This document shows positions 45,877-60,689 of a DNA stretch of 64,000 nt, one piece after another. Source of the stretch: Voacanga thouarsii (taxonomy: Eukaryota > Streptophyta > Magnoliopsida > Gentianales > Apocynaceae); assembly GCA_026120185.1 (NCBI GenBank), contig JANUWF010001475.1, positions 248,001 through 312,000 on the forward strand, read 5' to 3'. Numbering within the stretch: the first letter of the stretch is position 1; every line of letters begins with the position of its first letter. The notes beneath the pieces are model-generated. The model was not told the origin of the DNA. It did not search any database and saw only the letters and a list, made by a program, of their open reading frames with translations. Both the position numbers and the translations under genes were made by a program.

Positions 45877-48800
45877 GAAATAGAATGTAGACTTCACTTC
45901 TTTCTTAAGTTATGTATTCATTATCTTTTTAGTCGATTTAGTAGATTTCTCAATCTCACTAAAACAACTAAAAAGATGCATAAATAACAATTCCTTAGAA
46001 AATATCAAGACTATTAATGACTTCCTAGTATTTGGTATGTTGAGTGGACGGAGCACAAGTGGAACATTAGCATGCCCATATGCATGAAGCAAACAAAGTC
46101 TTTCTAACTACAAAATGGATCTAAGTAGTCCTGGTTTGATTGTTATTGACGTTTCTTACCTTTAGACCACTTGTGCAGAACGAAAACAAAATCATTTTGG
46201 AAGGACAAGGGGCATGAGACATCCTAACCAATACTACGGGCCTCAAGAGATGGGATGTGAGATAGAATTTGTCATCTTCTAATGATAACATATATAGCAA
46301 CTAAATTAGGTAAAGATTATGGTATAGGAATATATCACAATTGAGTGAAGAGCAATATACTTTGGGATTTACCTTATTGGTGAACTAATCTAATCCACCA
46401 TAATATAAACGTGATGCACAATGAGAAGAATATATTTAATAATGTATTAAATACTGTAATGGATGTTAAGAAAAAATCAAAGGACAATTAAAAGTCCCGC
46501 CGTGATATTGAAACATATTATGGCATACCTGATTTACATGTCAGTAGAATTGGGGAAAGGAGGTTAAGCACTCTGAAGGATAAGTATTCCCTGGCTTCAA
46601 AGCAAAAAAAGGTCTTGCTTGAGTGGTTGAAAGATTTACTTTTACCCGATAGATATGGCTCCAACTTGGGCCGATGTGTTGATATGAAAGAGTTGAAAAT
46701 GTCTAGAATGAAGAGTCATGATTGCCACGTATTTATGGAGAAGTTGCTTCTAATTGCATTGGGAGAATTTGTTTCGGTATCTCTATAGAATGCCTTGACT
46801 AAATTAAATCTATTTTATCGAGATTTGTGTGCTCTTAAACACTCATTGGCTCATATGAGAGAATTGAGAAGTGAAATTACAGTTCTCTTTTGTAAGTTTG
46901 GAAAAAAAAAATTCCCCCTATTTCTTTGATGTGATGGAGCACCTAATAATCCACTTACCTTATGAAGAAAGAGTTGGTAGATTGGTGCAATATAAATGGA
47001 TATATCCTTTCGAGGGGTATATTCTCTAATTAGGGCTTTTGCATATTTAGAAATTAAATTTAAAATTAATTAATTATCAATATTTTGGTCGATGATTAGG
47101 ATTATATCGATTAAAGATGAAGGTTATAAATAAGGCAAGAGTTGAGGAATCAATTTACAATGCTTACCTAGTTGAGAAAGCATCTATCTATTTTTATATT
47201 ATTTTGAGTCACATGTCAAACTAGATACATAACAGTGGCTCGTAATAATGAAGGGGATACGGGGGTTAGCTCGTCAGAAAATACATTATCAACATGTAAT
47301 GTTTCTAGACGAGTCTTTGGAAAAATGCATAACAGGTTTCTTTCAAATGATAAATTTAAAGCAGGAACAAATTACATTTTGCTGAACTGTGAAGAGGTTC
47401 AACTTTATATCACGTACGCATCTTTTCTTTGTTACGGATATTTCAAAATGAATTTTTGTAGGTACCATGGAAAGACTTCATATAAGAGAAAATTTAAATC
47501 TTGTAATGGATATAATGAAACAGGATATTCAAAGACAAACTACAGATCGGTCTTGTAATGGTTATAATGTTGCTAAACTGCATTTTTCTTGGTGTAGGAC
47601 GTCGGTGTTGAATATAACAAACCTTGACATTGAACGGAGAATGGAGAACGAGTTTGCTTGTTGGTTTAAGGATTATGTGAGTCAGATTATGTGAGTTTGC
47701 ATGTTTGGTTACTGTGGGATTTAAAAGGGACACCAATTTATTAATAATTGTTAATTAACTAGCCGACAAAAATCCTTTGCAAATGTACTAGGGATTACCG
47801 ATGGCTTTATTAATTTCATATCCTTGGAATTTTATTGGTCATTACTAATCCCTAGATAAATTTTCTCCATCGAATTGGTGTTAACATAACTTATTTTCCC
47901 TCGGTAATCCATCATAATTAGTAAGGATTTTGTTTCCTTCAATATTTGTAAGGAGTTTTTCAATGAAGGATTAATCCCTTGCTAATCACTCACTGACTTC
48001 GCATCACCAAATCAGCGATGGATTAGCCCGTCGTTGATTGTCTGTTTTGTTATAGTGAGATTATTTTAGACTGTCACAAAGTGGTGATTATTCTTTTCAT
48101 GAAAAAAGATATAGAAGCTCTATTGTACATGTTCGCCTTAATTAACTAAAGATATATATTCAACATACAAGGTTATTGATTTTGTGGAAGAAATCTTACC
48201 TATAGTATGTCAAAGCATATATGTCCAACTTTATCACACTGCTAATTTATACTCAAACCATAAGGTAATTGTCCACACAGTAGTAATAGTTTAATCTTTA
48301 TTTATTACAGTACTTTTATAAAAATTACCATTATGTAGTCTAATTCTATTTATTCTAAACACGCTTACACTATTGGTGTGAGATGACTACTCATTGATTA
48401 AAAATAAACTATTCCTCACCTGGAACCTAAAGTGTAATGATTTAAACCTTAATAAAATTGAGAATTTCATCAATTGATCAAGAACTTTCTTAACTGTATG
48501 TTAAATATCATAATCTATACCTTATTATGAAGCATAACCCAACATGTAGATCATTTACTAACATACATAGACCTTCATGAATGAAAAATGTGAATACAAG
48601 CTTATTGAATAGAATAATATTATTACTGCAAAAATGAATATCTTTACAAAATTTCTTAGTCTTTGAAAACATATTTCCAACAATTCATCCGTCCAAAATC
48701 AAAATCAAAATCAAAATGTACAGATGATTATGAAGAATGATGATGATGAGATTCAAATTTTCAAATATTTATGTAAACTAAATAATAGTAACCAACAAAC

Positions 48801-49685
48801 AAAAAAAGCAACAAATAATAATTCAAAATTCTAATAAATAAAGTATTAGAGATATTAATAATAGTAAAAGTTCAAACAATTAAAAGTTTAAATAAAATTA
48901 AATAAAATATTAACTAAGAATAAAATAATAAAAATAATTTAACAACTAATTAACATAAAAGATTAATTCAGAATAAAATAATAAAAATAATTGAATAACT
49001 AATTAGCTCAATAATGAAATATAAGAGAATAGAAAGAACTTATAAATTTATTTAAAGTTAAGTAAATATCTAAAAACAAGTAAATAATTAATAAAGTTGA
49101 AAATAAGAATATAAGATCAAAAAATATTAATCAGTTGATTGTCAAGAAATAAGAGTACTTTGAGTTTTATTGTTTAAAATTTTAAATCATCTACTATTCT
49201 AATACTTGATGATCTTTCAAATTTTGACGAAATTGCTTGTAGATTTCAAAAAAAACAGTGAATTTTATTTTAATACTTTTTCTAGAGGAAATGGAGATAA
49301 TTGAAGATCATAACAGCAAGAAGAGTAAAAATAAAGAATTGAAGAGTATTTAATGAGTTTTGGGGTGAATTAGAAAGTATTTATTGATTTTTGAAAGTAA
49401 TGGAATAAAACTAGACTTTGGCCGGCCAAAAATTGTCAGCAGAGCCGTTGCTAGGCGGACTAGCCCATCAGTCCACGGGCAGTCCACGGGCCTAGGCAGG
49501 TTGGCCAATGCCAGGCCTGGAATTTTACTTCTATGCCCAACATGGACAGGCCTCCAAGGTTGGACCGCAGGCTGACTCATGCTACATTGCCCGAATAAGT
49601 GCTTATTATGTTTTGATTGGAGTTTACTGAAATATCGTAGCTTTCTTGTAAAGAAGACCAAGAAGCATTGATCTTCTCCTAGTTA
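45877..49685. repeat. Segmental duplicate of 1-7907 (uninterrupted copy)
   Basis: Colinear and in the same orientation with 1-1988 plus 6187-7907. Homology crosses the CACTA terminus at 48057 (TTTTGTTATAGTG) into ordinary flanking DNA and a Copia-LTR remnant, so the two blocks arose by duplication of a chromosomal segment. This copy lacks the 4.2-kb LTR. Unlike copy 1, it runs on into chitinase-upstream block D. Confidence 0.85.
46390..47740 (+). pseudogene. CACTA transposase relic (DUF4218 region), second copy
   Basis: Parallel to 500-1850: KDN.KSRRDIETYYGIPDLH-like start, KQKKVLLEWLKDLL, RYGSNLGRCVDMKELKMSRM then KSHDCHVFMEKLLLIALGEF, with a stop in place of W in the following VSL*NALT segment. 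The later part (47235-47694) encodes NTLSTCNVSRRVFGKMHNRF and NYILLNCEEVQLYITYASFL, then TNLDIERRMENEFACWFKDY. In places it is better preserved than copy 1 (e.g. no stop after the KDL region), but it is still dead. Confidence 0.75.
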
Positions 49686-51145
49686 ATACGTCCTCCAAAG
49701 AGTCTTAAATTCATTACTCTAAAAATTCAACAACTACAAATTAGGCTATTACCGAGCAATCTACATCTATTACACACGGGGTTAATGTCTTCAAGTTCTA
49801 TTTTTCTTTAACAAAATGTTGGTTGCAAATGAACAATAACAAAGGAAAAAGAGGGAAGGAGAGGGAGAGAAAAAAAAAAAAAAAGAGTAGCTAAATGTCC
49901 TTGTTAGAGTAATTGCAAAAAACTCCGCAGTAAAGTTGTGCTAGAAGATTAACATGATTGTAGAGACAGTAAATTAATTGTCTATCCCAATCATACATGT
50001 GAAACTAATGACAAAGGAAAAAAAGAAAAAGAAAGGGATGAAACAAAAAAAGAAATAGAATGGTGAGCTGTCTATGTCCTCGTTGGAATAATGACAAGAA
50101 AACTAGTACTAAGATGTGCTGGAAGATTAACACGAATTTTGCATCATGAGTCATCCCAAAAAAACATGTGAAATTAATCTCCTACTACAAGAAACCAATC
50201 AAAACTTTCGTGGAAGTACGGCGTACAAGACCCAGAGGACGTAAGTGCTTAGACGATTATGGAAGAGAAATCTAGCCATCTGCTAACCATCATACCATCT
50301 CACCCGCGGCATGTCCTCTGAAATTACACTTATAATTTATCACAATTCTCCATCCATGTCTCCATTTTTTTGTAATTAAGGTCAAATTAAGATGCCTAAT
50401 AAAAAATTTTAAAATAAAAATAAAAAATAATTGGGTCATCTTAAGTTTGGTTATTTAGATCTCCTTCATCAATATATTAAAAAGAGGATTAATATGCCAA
50501 ACATCAAAAGAAAAAAATGGAAAAAAATTATAAAAGAAGCCCCAAGTGGTGATATAATAGTTTAACTCGTAAGGAAATTATATTATTGAATTTCAGATTT
50601 ATTTATTAATACTATCGATACATTATATAATATCTTAGTGTATTTAGTATCTTAATAGTGTATTTTTTATAAGCAGGGACAGAAATAAGGACTTGGAGTT
50701 GAAGGACCAATTATATATAAAAAATATAGAAAGACAATGTTATGATTTTTTAAAAATTTTTACAGAGCAAAATATAAAATTTTAAAAGATCTTTTTAAAG
50801 CTTTAAAATTTTCTAGAGTAAAATATGTGAGATATATATAAATAAATATATATATATATTTATATTTATATTTATATTTATATTTATATTTATATATAGG
50901 TTACTATTCTCACTAAAACCCAAGTACCCTTTCGTACTTTAGTAGGTTAATATTTCTGGAATTGTTTTATCTTAACTCGATTGTGTTAAACTAGTATATA
51001 GCGAGGAGGGGAAAGTTATTTGGCAATTCGCTTAGATAGCAGCCAAGACAAATGGAACTACAGATACATTATTCATGTCGAAATTGTTCATTATAAATTG
51101 CTTCTTTTTTTTTTTTTTTTTTGTGGGGATGGGGTATATATTTTA
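49600..51145. repeat. Chitinase-upstream block, copy D (no chitinase attached)
   Basis: Colinear with 57245-59590, the upstream block of the intact gene, including the distal part TGGAATTGTTTTATCTTAAC...GGCAATTCGCTTAGATAGC. Where a chitinase would be expected (left of 49600) lies the duplicated CACTA block instead. It lacks the SINE found in copy A. Confidence 0.75.
50838..50897. repeat. (TATATT)n hexamer repeat
   Basis: Perfect or near-perfect TTTATA units, about eight copies, inside block D. Confidence 0.9.
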
Positions 51146-51149
51146 CAAA

Positions 51150-52080
51150 GGGAAAAAAGTTTTATTTGGAAATTTACAATTGAAATAATGGGTAAATAGT
51201 ACTTAATGTGTCCCAAGTTAGATATTCATATTTTTATATTTAAAAACAAATGTTTATTTTTTAAAATAAATATATTTTCCTCTAAACTTTTACAATTAAT
51301 ATCATTTAAAAGATATAAGTTTCACTTATATATAAATTTTATTACTAATTAAAGTAAGATGTTAAAGATATATGATTAAATACGCTCTAAAAAAATCTTT
51401 GTATAAAAATAAAATATTTAAATTCTGACCAAATAAATTTTATATTTAAATTTTGACCAAATAAATTTTACTCTATCTTTTCAAAAATAATATTTCAGGA
51501 AATTACTAAAGAACAAGGAGTGGGCTTATGTTCTTTTATTATTCTATAACTAGGTTGGTGCTCGTACGTTTTACGGAAGTATAACTTTTGTTAAGTTGTT
51601 GTTTTAGATTGGAATGCATTGAAATATAACCTGTGTCAATATTAAAATAAATAATAAAATTAAATAATCTGTGAAACAATAAGATTTAGTTCCAAATCTA
51701 TCGCCTTTAACATTGTTCACAAAGCACAAAGTCCAGAATAACTATTTGTGAGGGTTCCATTATTATTTAACTCCCATATTTGCATATACCGTAGAGTAAA
51801 AAATTGTAGTTTAATATTTATATACTCCCCCAATCTGTTTCTTTTGAGAACTCAGAACAAACAAAACTTTTCATCGAGATTTAGGTTAATGGTACCTAAT
51901 TGGAGGAGAAAATGAACTCCTTTTAAACTCTTTGGATTTCTTTCGCTGAAGATGTACTGAGTTTATCAAAATGAACTCCTTTTAAACTCTTTGAATGTTT
52001 TCTTTCAATTTGAAGATGTACTGAGACAAAATTCTCGTCTTAGCTACCAGTAAATAAAGTTTACGTACCATCACATTCTT
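51150..52080. other. AT-rich spacer, no gene seen
   Basis: No coding signal. A short direct duplication GAACTCCTTTTAAACTCTTT occurs at 51914 and 51972. Confidence 0.4.
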
Positions 52081-52086
52081 TCCTGC

Positions 52087-52377
52087 ATGTCATCTCAATC
52101 CAACCTCGGCAATGTCATCTCAATCCAACCTCGGCAATGTCATCTCAATCCATGCTGCACTCTCCTTGAAGGCCTTGCCAACCTCTCGAGGCCGCTGTTT
52201 TGCCCATGCACTGCCAATAAAGCAAACATTTTGGACATTAACCTCAATGTTCCACTTTTTACCATGCTACTATTGAAGTTTGAGAATGCACAACGTGACT
52301 GGACAAAATCCTCTGGTTCTTCCCCTCCCCAGATAATGCTTGCAAATTTTGTCCTTAGCTTTGTCACGTCCTTTTGA
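52087..52377 (-). other. Unassigned exon-like ORF with 25-bp tandem repeat
   Basis: The minus strand is open over 75 codons (TKLRTKFASIIWGGEEPEDF...), and another frame reads NVCFIGSAWAKQRPREVGKA then AAWIEMTLPRLDMTLPRL. I recognise neither. A CATCTCAATCCAACCTCGG unit is repeated in tandem at 52090-52160. It lies 1 kb from an epimerase fragment on the same strand. Confidence 0.3.
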
Positions 52378-53314
52378 CTTCACCTAAATTTAGGTTCAAT
52401 ACTCGGAAACCACTTGTACACATCTGGTAGCTATGAATGGATTGAAATATCATCTGGTAGCTATGAATGGATTGAAATATATATATAGTTAGTTAGATGG
52501 AAAGAGAAGATGAGGAGAAAAGGATTGAATATTCACTGCATTTGAATAATTGATATAAATGAGAAAAGAGATAAATTATTATTTTTATTTTTATTCGTAT
52601 TTTGTTATGAATATAAATATTTTAAATTAAAATAATTTAATTAATATAAAAAATCATAAAATCAATACAAATATCTAAATTTATTTTTTCTCATTTCTTT
52701 TACTTCTAAACCTATTATCGTATAAAAAATTTTGTACATCATACATAATATATAATACATTTAAAAAATATAAAAATTTTAATATATATAATTTTAAAGA
52801 CTGAATATATAATTAAAAACATAAAATTTATACAGGTATTTAATTCTTAAAAAACTTAACATGTGAATTGAAAGATGCCCTGCATAATTTGATGAAGCCG
52901 ACAGAAGTGACCTCCAATCTCACCCTCCAAGAAAAGAAGACTTGTTATATATAAGTATGGCCAATAATTTGGCCTAATATGAATCGTAGAGTCCGGGTCA
53001 AATTGGAGGAAACCTAACGCCACACGCGTCATAATGGACGAAAGCAAATATCTTATAATAGAGGAAAACAGCGTCGATCTTCCGCTCTAAATCTTTTAAA
53101 GAATTTTTTTCCGGTAGCCTTTGCGAATCAGTAGTATAGGGTCTTAGCGCCTCTTTCTTCCTCTCAAATATAGTATAGGGAAACTCATAACTGTAAAAAA
53201 ATAAAAGAAGGTATAGATACAAAAATCATAAACAAAATCATAATAGTACACCCAATCCAAAAATGATTTAAAGAAAAAACAATCAGGTCTTAGAAATAAA
53301 TTTTAACATGCTAC

Positions 53315-53608
53315 CTGTGAGGCCAGATCTTCATGTCTTCTTCAGTAGGCTTGAGGATCAAGTCAACATATGCTCTAGTGGAGGCGTTTGTTGGAAATGG
53401 AGGAGGATCAGAATCTATGATCCAAAACCTATTTCTAGCAAAGCCATGTTCCTATAAAGGATCAAGATTTGAGAACTGCACATACCAAGCATCTTTTTAC
53501 AGGCAGGACTAATGCTATCACAGCAAATATGAAAAGAAGAAGCTGATAATCACATACTTGAGGGAAGCAAATAGGAATGCCTCCACAAATGGCTTTGGAG
53601 GTTTAAGA
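53315..53608 (-). pseudogene. Glucose-6-phosphate 1-epimerase fragment
   Basis: The family interconverts anomers of glucose 6-phosphate. Minus-strand exon 53558-53608 encodes LKPPKAICGGIPICFPQ with a GTATGT donor; exon 53315-53475 begins after TGCAG and encodes FSNLDPL-stop-EHGFARNRFW, DSDPPPFPTNASTRAYVDLI and LKPTEEDMKIWPH with a donor AG|GTAGC. A further SYEF is readable at 53195, after which similarity ends. The TAG replaces the residue before HGFARN and the rest of the protein, including the catalytic glutamate exon, is absent. Confidence 0.85.
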
Positions 53609-53609
53609 T

Positions 53610-53997
53610 AAGTATTTAATATGGAGATAAATTGGAAGAGTTTAGGGATTGTAAGTTGTAGATAAATTTCTTTTAATTTAGATATTTTGTATCCAATTAA
53701 GCGAGATGGCCTTTTATTTAATTAAAAAAAATATTAATTTGCAGATAACTTAAATTAGTATATATGTATTCATTTGTAAATAAATTAACTTAACTTAATT
53801 GAAAGAACACATCCCCCTTATTCTTCACATAAATTTAATGTTTGTCAAGATTTGAATCCATTACATTCAGATAAATTTGATATTTTAAATTAAAAAAACT
53901 CTTCACATTTTCTTTTAAAAAAATCTCTATGTAAATTTAATATTGTCAAATGTCAACATATGACGGTACCAAGTATCATATCATAAGTCTTATGCAA

Positions 53998-54050
<53 letters not shown>

Positions 54051-54960
54051 TTTATTGTTGCTTTACCTTGGTTATAATATTAAAGTCATTCTACACAATC
54101 TTATGTGTATAAATGAAAGTTAAATATAAATTGTCCCAATTAAATGGTGTTTTTCATTTATTAGGAGCCTTTTCCAATTGCGTTATATTTTTTAGATTAT
54201 TGTATTTATTATCTATTTTAATTAAAACGACACTATCTTGATCTTATTAAATTAAAAAAAAATACATTTTGAAAATATATACATTATTATTATTTCTCTA
54301 ATAAATATTACCAATTTGTCACATTCAGCTGCTGTCTTTCTATTCTAAATGTTTTTATGGTATAAATGGAAAAAAGAAAAGAAAGTTAGATTTTTTTTTC
54401 TTCGAACAACCTTAACACTCTTCCTTATTAAAATAAATACATACACATAAGTAGCCAGTCCAAGATTCCGTAGCCAGTCCTTGGGCCCTTCACATATATC
54501 AACCTTCCAGAACAAATATAGAGCAGATACTGTTGTTTCTTCAAGTTTAAATACGGCCGGCTCAGTCTCTGCGGACCGAATATTAACAATAATGTTGGGC
54601 AGAAGAAGTGAGTCTACTTAATTAAGCAAAATTATTAATAATTTAATATAGATGAGTTTGTTTAAATATAATAAAAAATTATTAAATATGTAGAATTAAA
54701 ATGGGTTCAAGTGAGATTAAGAGGACAAAATATAATGTATTGTAAGTATAATTTTAAAAAATAAAAATTAATTTTTAATTTTTAAAAATCAAAGTAATTT
54801 TGGATTGAAAAAGATTTTGATGTCCAGTTATACCCTAATAATGAAATTAAATAAGAGATTGATTAATGAATGGCATGTCTCTTCCATTACAACTGTATTC
54901 CGGTTCGGTTGATGCCAGTAAAAAATTGGAAAAGTTGGATTCACGCACCATTCTTTCACA
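53610..54960. other. AT-rich spacer with (TA)n
   Basis: Contains a (TA)n run at about 54001-54049 and no recognisable gene. A short GC-richer patch at 54540-54600 is unexplained. Confidence 0.45.
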
Positions 54961-54968
54961 TAATATTA

Positions 54969-56771
<1,803 letters not shown>

Positions 56772-56823
56772 CTACTATAAGATGTATGCGTTTTTGCTTT
56801 GCGCAGTGATCTTCCCCAAAGAT

Positions 56824-56841
56824 GCGCCAATTTATAGGCGC
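56824..56841 (-). promoter_or_regulatory. TATA box of the intact chitinase within an inverted repeat
   Basis: TATAAA on the minus strand (56831-56836) lies about 66 bp before the ATG and is framed by perfect 5-bp arms: GCGCCAATTTATAGGCGC. In the broken copy the arms are reduced to GCGC...GCGC. The position is right for a core promoter with a short 5' leader. Confidence 0.65.
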
Positions 56842-57244
56842 AAGCTCACGCAATTTACAAACACAGTCCCAAAATTTTAAAAATTTTTATTTTTACCTTA
56901 AAAAATGATTTTTTTTTAAATTTCATTTGAATTTTATATATTGTCCTTTCAAAATTTTAAAAAAATTATAATATTATCTTTGAATATATATGCATATAAT
57001 TTATCCTCAACTCTGGGAATAAGTAGATAACTTTTAGACCCAAATGAAACTCAAATAATAGAAATATTCTAATTTAAATAATTTTTATTTTTAAAAAATA
57101 TTATATATTCACAACACATCGTATTTTTTTTAGTTCCACTTTGATCCTATTTTGACCCAACATATTTTATAATTTTTTATTATATTATTATAAATTTATC
57201 TCAAAAAAGTTATTGTCTAAATATATCTTAAATTTTGAGTTTTA

Positions 57245-57457
57245 TGATTGAACAGATACATAGAGAAAAAGTACGTGTTGTGTTGCGACTGGAATTTATT
57301 GGCACAGCTTAGCTATTTTGTAAAGAAGACCAAGAAAGATCAATCTTTTCTCAATTAATACATCCTCTAAATAGTTTTAAATTTTTTTTGAAAATTTTAC
57401 AATTGCAAATCAGGTGATTACCGAGCAGCATACATCTATTACACCTGGGGACAATCT

Positions 57458-57516
<59 letters not shown>

Positions 57517-59596
57517 ATCACCAAAATGTAGGTTGCAAATGAACAATAACAAAGAAAAAAGAAGGAATGGGAGGAGTGGGAAAAAAAAAAAAAAAAGAGT
57601 AGTGAGTTTCAAATGTCCTTGTTGGAGTGATGAAAAGAAAACTCCGTAGCAAAGGCTGCAAAGCTGTGCTGGAATAACACGACTTTGTAGAATGAGGCAG
57701 GAAATTAACTATCCATCTCAATCAAACATGTGAAATTAATGGCAAAGAAAGAAAAAAAAAAAGAATAGTGAGCTACCTATGTCCTTGTTGGAGTAATGTC
57801 AAGAAAAGTAGTACCAAAGATGTGCTGGAAGATAAATACTAATTTTGTATCATGGGACATCTCAACCAAACATGTGAAATTAATGTCCAACTATAGAAAA
57901 CCAATCAAAAAATTACATTCATAACTCATTACAATTCTCCATCCATGTGTCCATTGTTTGTGATTAAGGTCAAATTAAGATGCCTAATGAAAAAAATAAA
58001 AAAATAATAATAATTGGGTGATCTTAGGTTTGATTATTTCAATCACTTTCATCTATATATTAAAAAAAAAAAGATTCATATGCCAAAGATCGAAAAAAAA
58101 TGGGAAAAAATTTATAAAAGAAGCCCCAATTAAGTGGTGAGGCAAAGGAACTTTCCAAAGTAAAAACGCATCGTCATTTGGGTCCGGGTGCGTGTTGCAA
58201 CAAACCAGGATAAACCATTCTATTATTTACCGACATAGCATAGAGATAGAGCCAACAAAAACTGAAATACGGTGATATTGCCACAGAGTTAGGCGAGTAC
58301 TCCAATCTAATCAAATCAAATTATATTATTTTTATATAAGTCTTGAATTTGAGTTCGAGTTTGAGTTCGAGTTTGATTTTAATGTTAAATCTTTACTCGA
58401 ATTCAATTCGTTTAAAATACTTTAAAACTCAAATTCAATTCAAAGTTCGATGATAATAAGTTCGAGTTCGAATTTAAATAAATAATTTATAATATAATAT
58501 ATTATAAATAATATTTATTATATTAATTAATTAATCAAATATATACGTGAGTCTTCAAACCTAATATTTAGATATTCGAATTCAATTCCTTTAAAATTCA
58601 AATCTAAATATAAAATTTATATTCGAGTTTAAACTTGATATTTTGAATTCAAGCCGAACCTAAATATATTTAATAAAAACTCGATTTGTTTGCACCAAAT
58701 ACAGAGTCATTTGGTCGATCTCCTTCATCTATATTTTAAAAAAAAAAAAAAGGAAAGGAAAGGATTGATATGCCAAAAATAAAAAAATATTTTAAAAAAC
58801 CTCGAGTTTTTTTTAAATATAAATATAACTAGAGATGTGGATAAAAAGAGTAAATCAATGTTAAAATATATATACTTAGCATGGCACTTATCTTAATCAA
58901 TTGAAGTATTATTTTGAAACCCAATTTAAAAAGTTCTACATTCAATTAAAATTAAAAAAAAAAGGAAAAGAACTCATTCGATTGTCCAAATTAATATACT
59001 GATATAATAAGTTAACTCGTTAAAAAATATTTTATTAAATTTATGATGTATTTATTATATCGATACATTATATGTTATCTTAGTATATTTAGTGTCTTAA
59101 TAGTATATTTTTAATGAGTGAAATATTTCTTATATATATATGAAATAAAAATAAGATACTTGTATCATATATGGGTAATACTCCGCATAAAATCCTAATA
59201 CCCTTGATACTTTAGTAGTTTAATATTATTTCTGGAATTGTTTTGTCTTAACTCGATTGTGTTGAAACTTGAAAGTACATGGAGAGGAGGGCAAAGTTAT
59301 TTTTGGCAATTCGCTTAGATAGCGAAATAGCGGAAAATGCACCCGCAATTTAATGCTGATAGAAGTGGAAGCAACCAAGACAAAGGGAACAATAAATGCA
59401 TTATTCATCTCGAAGGTGTTCATTTTTCTACCTTCTACAATAACAACGTAAAATTGCTTCTTTGTGTGTGTGTGTGTGTGTGTGTGGGAGCCTGCAAAAT
59501 TATTGTGTGCTAATTGGCATGTATTTTACAAAAGGGAAAAACAAACGTTTTATATAGAATTTACAAATCTAGTAATGAGTAAATAGTACTTAGAAA
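57245..59596. repeat. Chitinase-upstream block, copy E (attached to the intact gene)
   Basis: Colinear with blocks A, B, C and D. Contains a (TA)n run at 57462-57508, a TTCGAGTT-type repeat insertion at about 58260-58690 and a (TG)n at 59465-59487. The homology with block D ends at 59596 (TAGTACTTA), where the palindromic array starts. No gene is seen. Confidence 0.75.
58260..58690. repeat. TTCGAGTT-rich dispersed repeat, copy
   Basis: Shares GAGTACTC, TTGAATTTGAGTTCGAG-like and AATTCAATTCGTTTAAA-like words with 63790-64000 in the same order, and motif type with 26735-27295. It is absent from the corresponding place in block D, so it inserted after duplication. Confidence 0.55.
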
Positions 59597-60689
59597 AAAA
59601 TTTATTAATTTAGTAATAGATTTGTGACGACAAATAAAAATTTATTTAAAAATAATTAATTAATTTAGTAACAGATTTGTGATGATAAAAAAAAATTGAA
59701 AATTTAGAAAAATTAATTAATTTAGTAATCGATTTGCAACGGCCAAATTTTTTTTATTTACAAAAAATTAATTAATTTAATGACGGTAAATTTTTTTAAA
59801 AAAATTAATTTAGAAATGGATTTGTGGTGGCTAAAAATTTTATTAAAAAATTAATTAATTAGCTCCCCGACCTGCCCTATCAAAAAATATTATGAGATTA
59901 TATTGAACCTGAAACTCAAACCCGAGTGCTTATTGTGGGGGAACACGTGCTCCACTACTAAGTTATTGATGTTCGTGTGATTTATTATACTATATATTAA
60001 TTATATAGTAATATTTTTGTGAATTAACAATGGATTTGCAAAGGCTTTGCGACAGATCTGTGAGGACCAATCTTCCGTCGCAAATCCATTGCTAATTAGC
60101 CACATATTAGCGATGGTTAATTTTTCAAATTTTAAAAAATAAATTTATTCTTAATTTATTTTAAAAAATCAAATTCCGTCACAAATTCCTCCCTAATTGG
60201 AATTGCGACGAATTTGGGAGGGCTTTTTTTTAATTTTAAAAAAATAAATTTATTTTTAAATTTTGGATGGTTATCACAATTTCTTCGCTAATTGCAACTA
60301 ATTTGCGTGGGCTTATTTTTTAATTTTAAAAAAATAAATTTATTTTTAAATTTTGGAAAGCCATTGCAAATCCTTCTCTAATTGCGACGGATTTGTGAGG
60401 GTTTATTTTTTTAATTTTAAAAAATAAAATTATTTTTAAATTTTAGATCGTCATCGCAAATCCTTTGCTAATTGTGACAGATATGCGAGGACTTCGTTTT
60501 TTAATTTTAAAAAAAAATAATTTTTTTAAAATTTTGGATGCCGTCGCAAATCCGTCGCAATTATCGCAAATCTCTCGCTAATTGCGACGGATTTGCAAGG
60601 GATCAGGGTTTCATCCCTCAAAATCTGTCACTAATATAAAAAATTCACCAAAAAAATTTAAAAACTTAATTTTATATATATACATATGT

